Source: Eubacterium_Q sp002368685 (GTDB lineage: Bacteria > Bacillota > Clostridia > Lachnospirales > Lachnospiraceae). From it: a stretch of 64,000 nucleotides of DNA. The notes under the pieces are model-generated. The model was given only the letters and a program-made list of their open reading frames with translations. It was not told the origin of the DNA and ran no database searches. The stretch's first letter is position 1; every line of letters starts with the position of its first letter. The DNA is taken from assembly GCA_946609985.1 (NCBI GenBank), contig CAMOCB010000008.1, positions 8,818 to 72,817 on the forward strand, in the 5' to 3' direction. Below are positions 61,119 to 64,000 of the stretch, piece by piece. Both the position numbers and the translations under genes were made by a program.

Positions 61119-62093
61119 ATGGCGGGAGACATTATTAAGAAGTCAAAAAAGTTACATCAAATGATTTCTTCAGCTAATTCAATAGCCATTATAGGTCATA
61201 AGCATCCTGACGGGGATTGCATAGGATCTAATCTGGCTATGTACAATTATATAATTGATAATTATAAGGATAAGAAGGTTCAGGTATATGACGAGAGCTT
61301 TTCAGCAAGCTTCAAATTCCTTAATGGTTCACGCAAGATAAAGCATGAGCCAAATGATGAGAGATATGATTTGGCTATATCCATAGATGTTTCAGATATG
61401 GATAGACTTGGAAAGTTCCTGGATATCTATAAAGATGCGATTTCCACCGTCTGTATAGATCACCATGTCAGCAATCCAGGCTTTGGCGATCTCTGCTACA
61501 TTGATGGAGATGCGTCCAGTGCCTGCGAAGCTATGTGTGACCTGATCGATATGGATAAGGTTAGCGAGAAGACTGCTAATTGTCTGTATCTTGGAATGAT
61601 ACATGATACAGGTGTATTCAAGTATTCCAGCACTACCAGAAAAACTATGGAGCTCGCCGGACTTCTTCTCGAAAAGGGTGTTAAGGCGGATGTAATAATC
61701 GATGACACATTTTATAAGAAGTCTTATAAGCAGAATATGCTTATGGCTAGAGTTATTCTTGAGTCAAGACTTCACAGCGAAGGTAAGATTATCTCTGGAC
61801 TCATTACTAAGAGTATGTTTAAAGAGTTCAAATGTACCACCATGGATACAGATGGAATAGTTGAGCAGCTAAGACTTACAGACGGAGTTGAGGTGGCTAT
61901 ATTCTCATATCAGCTTACTAAGAAGTCTTATAAGTTCAGTCTTCGTTCTAAGTCTTTAGTGGATGTGAGCGAGATTGCTTGCTCCTTTGGTGGTGGCGGT
62001 CATATAAGAGCTGCAGGATTTGAGACTGAGGAAGATTATGAGGAAACACTTAAAAAGGTTATCGAAATGGTGGAAACTCAGTTGACTAAATAA
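61119..62093 (+). CDS. nrnA: Bifunctional oligoribonuclease/PAP phosphatase NrnA (DHH family)
   Basis: NrnA, 324 residues, degrades nanoRNA and removes the 3'-phosphate from pAp. The DHH domain contains GHKHPDGDCIGSN, ISIDVSDMDR, and DHHVSN, which hold the manganese ligands; the DHHA1 domain ends with GGGGHIRAAGFE. The location between rbfA and truB is standard for Firmicutes. Confidence 0.94.
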   Translation: MAGDIIKKSKKLHQMISSANSIAIIGHKHPDGDCIGSNLAMYNYIIDNYKDKKVQVYDESFSASFKFLNGSRKIKHEPNDERYDLAISIDVSDMDRLGKFLDIYKDAISTVCIDHHVSNPGFGDLCYIDGDASSACEAMCDLIDMDKVSEKTANCLYLGMIHDTGVFKYSSTTRKTMELAGLLLEKGVKADVIIDDTFYKKSYKQNMLMARVILESRLHSEGKIISGLITKSMFKEFKCTTMDTDGIVEQLRLTDGVEVAIFSYQLTKKSYKFSLRSKSLVDVSEIACSFGGGGHIRAAGFETEEDYEETLKKVIEMVETQLTK

Positions 62094-62104
62094 AGGTTTG
62101 TCTA

Positions 62105-63055
62105 ATGTTTAATGGAATAGTAAATGTATATAAAGAGCAGGGCTATACTTCGCATGATGTCGTAGCTAAGCTTCGTGGTATATATGGTCAGAAGAAGGTG
62201 GGTCATACTGGTACACTTGATCCTATGGCTGAAGGTGTTCTGATAGTTGTTCTTGGACAGGCTACCAAGCTCAGTGACATTATAGTTTCTGGTACTAAAA
62301 GGTATATAGCTACCATGAGACTTGGTCTCATAACTGAAACAGATGACATTACTGGTGAGATAAAAAAGTCTTATTCAAGAGACGAACTGATGAATAAATT
62401 TTCATTCTTATCTGATGAAATCAGTATCAGAAATGAGATACACGACGTAATGATGAAATATTTAGGGAAATCTATGCAGGTTCCCCCTATGTATTCTGCT
62501 ATCAAGGTAAATGGTAAGAAGCTATATGAATATGCCAGAGAAGGCAAGACTATAGAGCTACTTCCTAGACCAATTGAGATATATAGTTTAGATGTTCTGA
62601 GCGTTGATATGGACACACTGGATGTAAGATTCGGCGTTGTTTGCTCAAAGGGAACATATATAAGAAGTCTTATACGTGATATCGGAAATGATCTCGGTAC
62701 TGGCGCCACAATGTCTGCGCTCCTAAGAGACGAGGTAAATGGTATTCGTTACGAAGATGGTTATAAGATAAGCGATCTTCAAAAGTTAAAGGAGATAGAT
62801 AGACTTGCTACTTCAGTACTTCCAATGGATGAGATACTTAAAGATACTCCAGCGGTAAATATTAAACCTTCTGGTGAAAAGTATCTAGATAATGGAAACA
62901 GACTGAGGCAGGATGATTTCGATATTCAGGGAGAAGCAAGTATTTATACATTAAATGCTTCTCAATTCTTCAGAGTATATTCAGAGGGTAAATTAAGAGC
63001 TCTCTATGTATACGATAATGTAAAAAATGATTATAAGGTATATAAGATGCTATGA
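62105..63055 (+). CDS. truB: tRNA pseudouridine(55) synthase TruB
   Basis: TruB, 316 residues, converts U55 in the T-loop to pseudouridine. Motif II with the catalytic Asp appears in GHTGTLDPMAEGVL; other landmarks are YKEQGYTSHDVVAKL, VPPMYSAIKVNGKKLYEYAREG and CSKGTYIRSLIRDIG. A C-terminal PUA-like extension is present. Overlaps ribF by four bases. Confidence 0.95.
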   Translation: MFNGIVNVYKEQGYTSHDVVAKLRGIYGQKKVGHTGTLDPMAEGVLIVVLGQATKLSDIIVSGTKRYIATMRLGLITETDDITGEIKKSYSRDELMNKFSFLSDEISIRNEIHDVMMKYLGKSMQVPPMYSAIKVNGKKLYEYAREGKTIELLPRPIEIYSLDVLSVDMDTLDVRFGVVCSKGTYIRSLIRDIGNDLGTGATMSALLRDEVNGIRYEDGYKISDLQKLKEIDRLATSVLPMDEILKDTPAVNIKPSGEKYLDNGNRLRQDDFDIQGEASIYTLNASQFFRVYSEGKLRALYVYDNVKNDYKVYKML

Positions 63056-63921
63056 ATGGAGCAGCAGTAACAATAGGTAAGTTCAACGGATTTCATCTTG
63101 GGCATCAGATTCTGCTAGATAGTGTAGTGGATGAAGCTCTAGAAAAAGGATACGACGCCTATTGTATAAAGCTTGTTTTCTCAAATGAAAGGATATTTAC
63201 TTCCGAAGAGGAACAGGAGATATTAAACGAGAAATATAATAAAATGTCGCTCGAATGTATATCCTTTACACCAGAATTTGCAAGTCAAAGTCCAGAAGAT
63301 TTTGTAAGGACTATTCTATTAGATAAATATAATGTTAAATATATATCTGTTGGTAAGGATTTCAGATTCGGAAAGGATAGAACTGGAAATACAGAGCTTC
63401 TGACGGAACTAGGTAATCGCTATGGTTTTGAAGTTAAGGTTTTTGATAAGCTTAGCATTGATGGCGAAATAGTTAGCTCTACTAGAATTAAAGAGAAAAT
63501 GGCTGAAGGCAATATGCAGGAAGCCAGCCGTTTACTGGGAAGACCATATAGTATATCTGGAATAGTAGAGGGCGGAAAAAAGCTAGGAAGAAGTCTTGGC
63601 TATCCAACAATTAATCAAAAATTAGCTTCAGATAAAATATTACCTTTATTTGGAGTTTATTCCAGCGACGTTTTGGTATATAATAGTACAGGTGATTTTT
63701 CGAAATACAAGGGAATTACCAATATTGGTATCAGACCATCCGTGGATGATGGCGATATACCAACCGTAGAAACCTTTATATATAATTTCAGTGATGATAT
63801 ATATGGATACAAGGTTAAAATTATTCCTAAAGTATATATTAGACCAGAGAAGCACTTTAATTCGCTAGAGGAATTAACCGAACAAATATCCCGGGATACG
63901 AAGTACGCAGATAGCTTATAA
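63052..63921 (+). CDS. ribF: Bifunctional riboflavin kinase/FAD synthetase
   Basis: RibF, 289 residues, phosphorylates riboflavin and adenylates FMN. The N-terminal nucleotidyltransferase domain has GKFNGFHLGHQ and SVGKDFRFGKDRTGN and ISSTRIKE-like VSSTRIKEKMAEG. The C-terminal riboflavin kinase domain has the PTIN-type GYPTINQK and FIYNFSDDIYG. It is followed within eight bases by a tRNA gene; rpsO, often next, is outside the window. Confidence 0.94.
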   Translation: MNGAAVTIGKFNGFHLGHQILLDSVVDEALEKGYDAYCIKLVFSNERIFTSEEEQEILNEKYNKMSLECISFTPEFASQSPEDFVRTILLDKYNVKYISVGKDFRFGKDRTGNTELLTELGNRYGFEVKVFDKLSIDGEIVSSTRIKEKMAEGNMQEASRLLGRPYSISGIVEGGKKLGRSLGYPTINQKLASDKILPLFGVYSSDVLVYNSTGDFSKYKGITNIGIRPSVDDGDIPTVETFIYNFSDDIYGYKVKIIPKVYIRPEKHFNSLEELTEQISRDTKYADSL

Positions 63922-63928
63922 ATATCAT

Positions 63929-64000
63929 GCACCAGTAGCTCAGTGGATAGAGCAATGGCCTCCGGAGCCATGTGCGTGGGTTCGATTCCCGTCTGGTGCA
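63929..64000 (+). tRNA. tRNA-Arg (anticodon CCG)
   Basis: Acceptor arms gcaccag/ctggtgc, D arm gctc/gagc, anticodon stem atggc/gccat around the loop ctccgga (anticodon CCG, reading codon CGG), T loop ttcgatt, and discriminator A at the last base of the window. The T stem has two G-U pairs. CCA is not visible because the window ends. The gene starts eight bases after the ribF stop. Confidence 0.9.

Overview
The window is a gene-dense stretch of chromosome from a low-to-moderate GC Firmicute, most likely a member of the Lachnospiraceae (Butyrivibrio/Pseudobutyrivibrio-like). The assignment rests on gene order and protein types: asp23-nusB-xseAB-ispA-dxs-tlyA-nadK-recN; a single-chain 1296-residue PurL; a fused YlxR/L7Ae protein between nusA and infB; and a DUF559 gene framed by GAA-triloop repeats. 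Species cannot be fixed from sequence reading alone. Every protein gene is on the + strand.

Layout. 1-13.2 kb: a small membrane protein, then a TM2 protein, Asp23, NusB, exonuclease VII (xseA, xseB), isoprenoid synthesis (ispA, dxs), an AT-rich two-gene islet (DUF4869 protein plus a decaying P-loop protein), tlyA, nadK, recN and two tandem aspartoacylase-like proteins. 13.3-23.4 kb: purL, a tandemly duplicated hairpin region, a MoxR/DUF58/membrane-protein operon and an EAL-domain phosphodiesterase. 23.4-33.3 kb: branched-chain amino acid synthesis (leuC, leuD, leuB, ilvD, ilvB) interleaved with small membrane proteins and a DUF559 mobile cassette. 33.4-39 kb: serC, serA, asd, a P-loop kinase-like protein and a DUF1015 protein. 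39-46.5 kb: glgB, two COG0523 metal-chaperone-type GTPases, the YifB/ComM AAA+ protein and dprA. 46.6-52.4 kb: topA, a coiled-coil SwrB-like membrane protein, an MltG-like LysM-domain protein, rpsB and tsf. 52.4-54.8 kb: a REP-associated tyrosine transposase (RAYT) embedded in stem-loop repeats, and an aminopeptidase P-type gene. 54.8-64 kb: the translation operon rimP-nusA-ylxR/ylxQ-infB-rbfA-nrnA-truB-ribF, then tRNA-Arg(CCG).

The main unexpected content lies between the genes. (1) A family of 31-nt stem-loops with a near-constant 11-nt core (GGGACGGTTCT and variants) and 10-nt arms that differ between copies yet usually stay complementary. I count 19 copies, all exactly 31 nt (two at 42.6 kb are divergent), and they cluster round the RAYT gene. 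(2) A DUF559 nuclease gene enclosed by roughly 46-nt inverted repeats, in which a small GAA-triloop hairpin has a different stem sequence on each side with pairing preserved. Related solo copies occur at 37.6 kb. (3) A 162-nt tandem duplication after purL whose segments could form alternative terminator/antiterminator pairings. At protein level, a COG0523 GTPase fused to a TIGR03943-like domain, the two aspartoacylase-like proteins with degraded zinc sites, and the DUF4869/ATPase islet merit attention. No CRISPR array, prophage or rRNA operon was seen.
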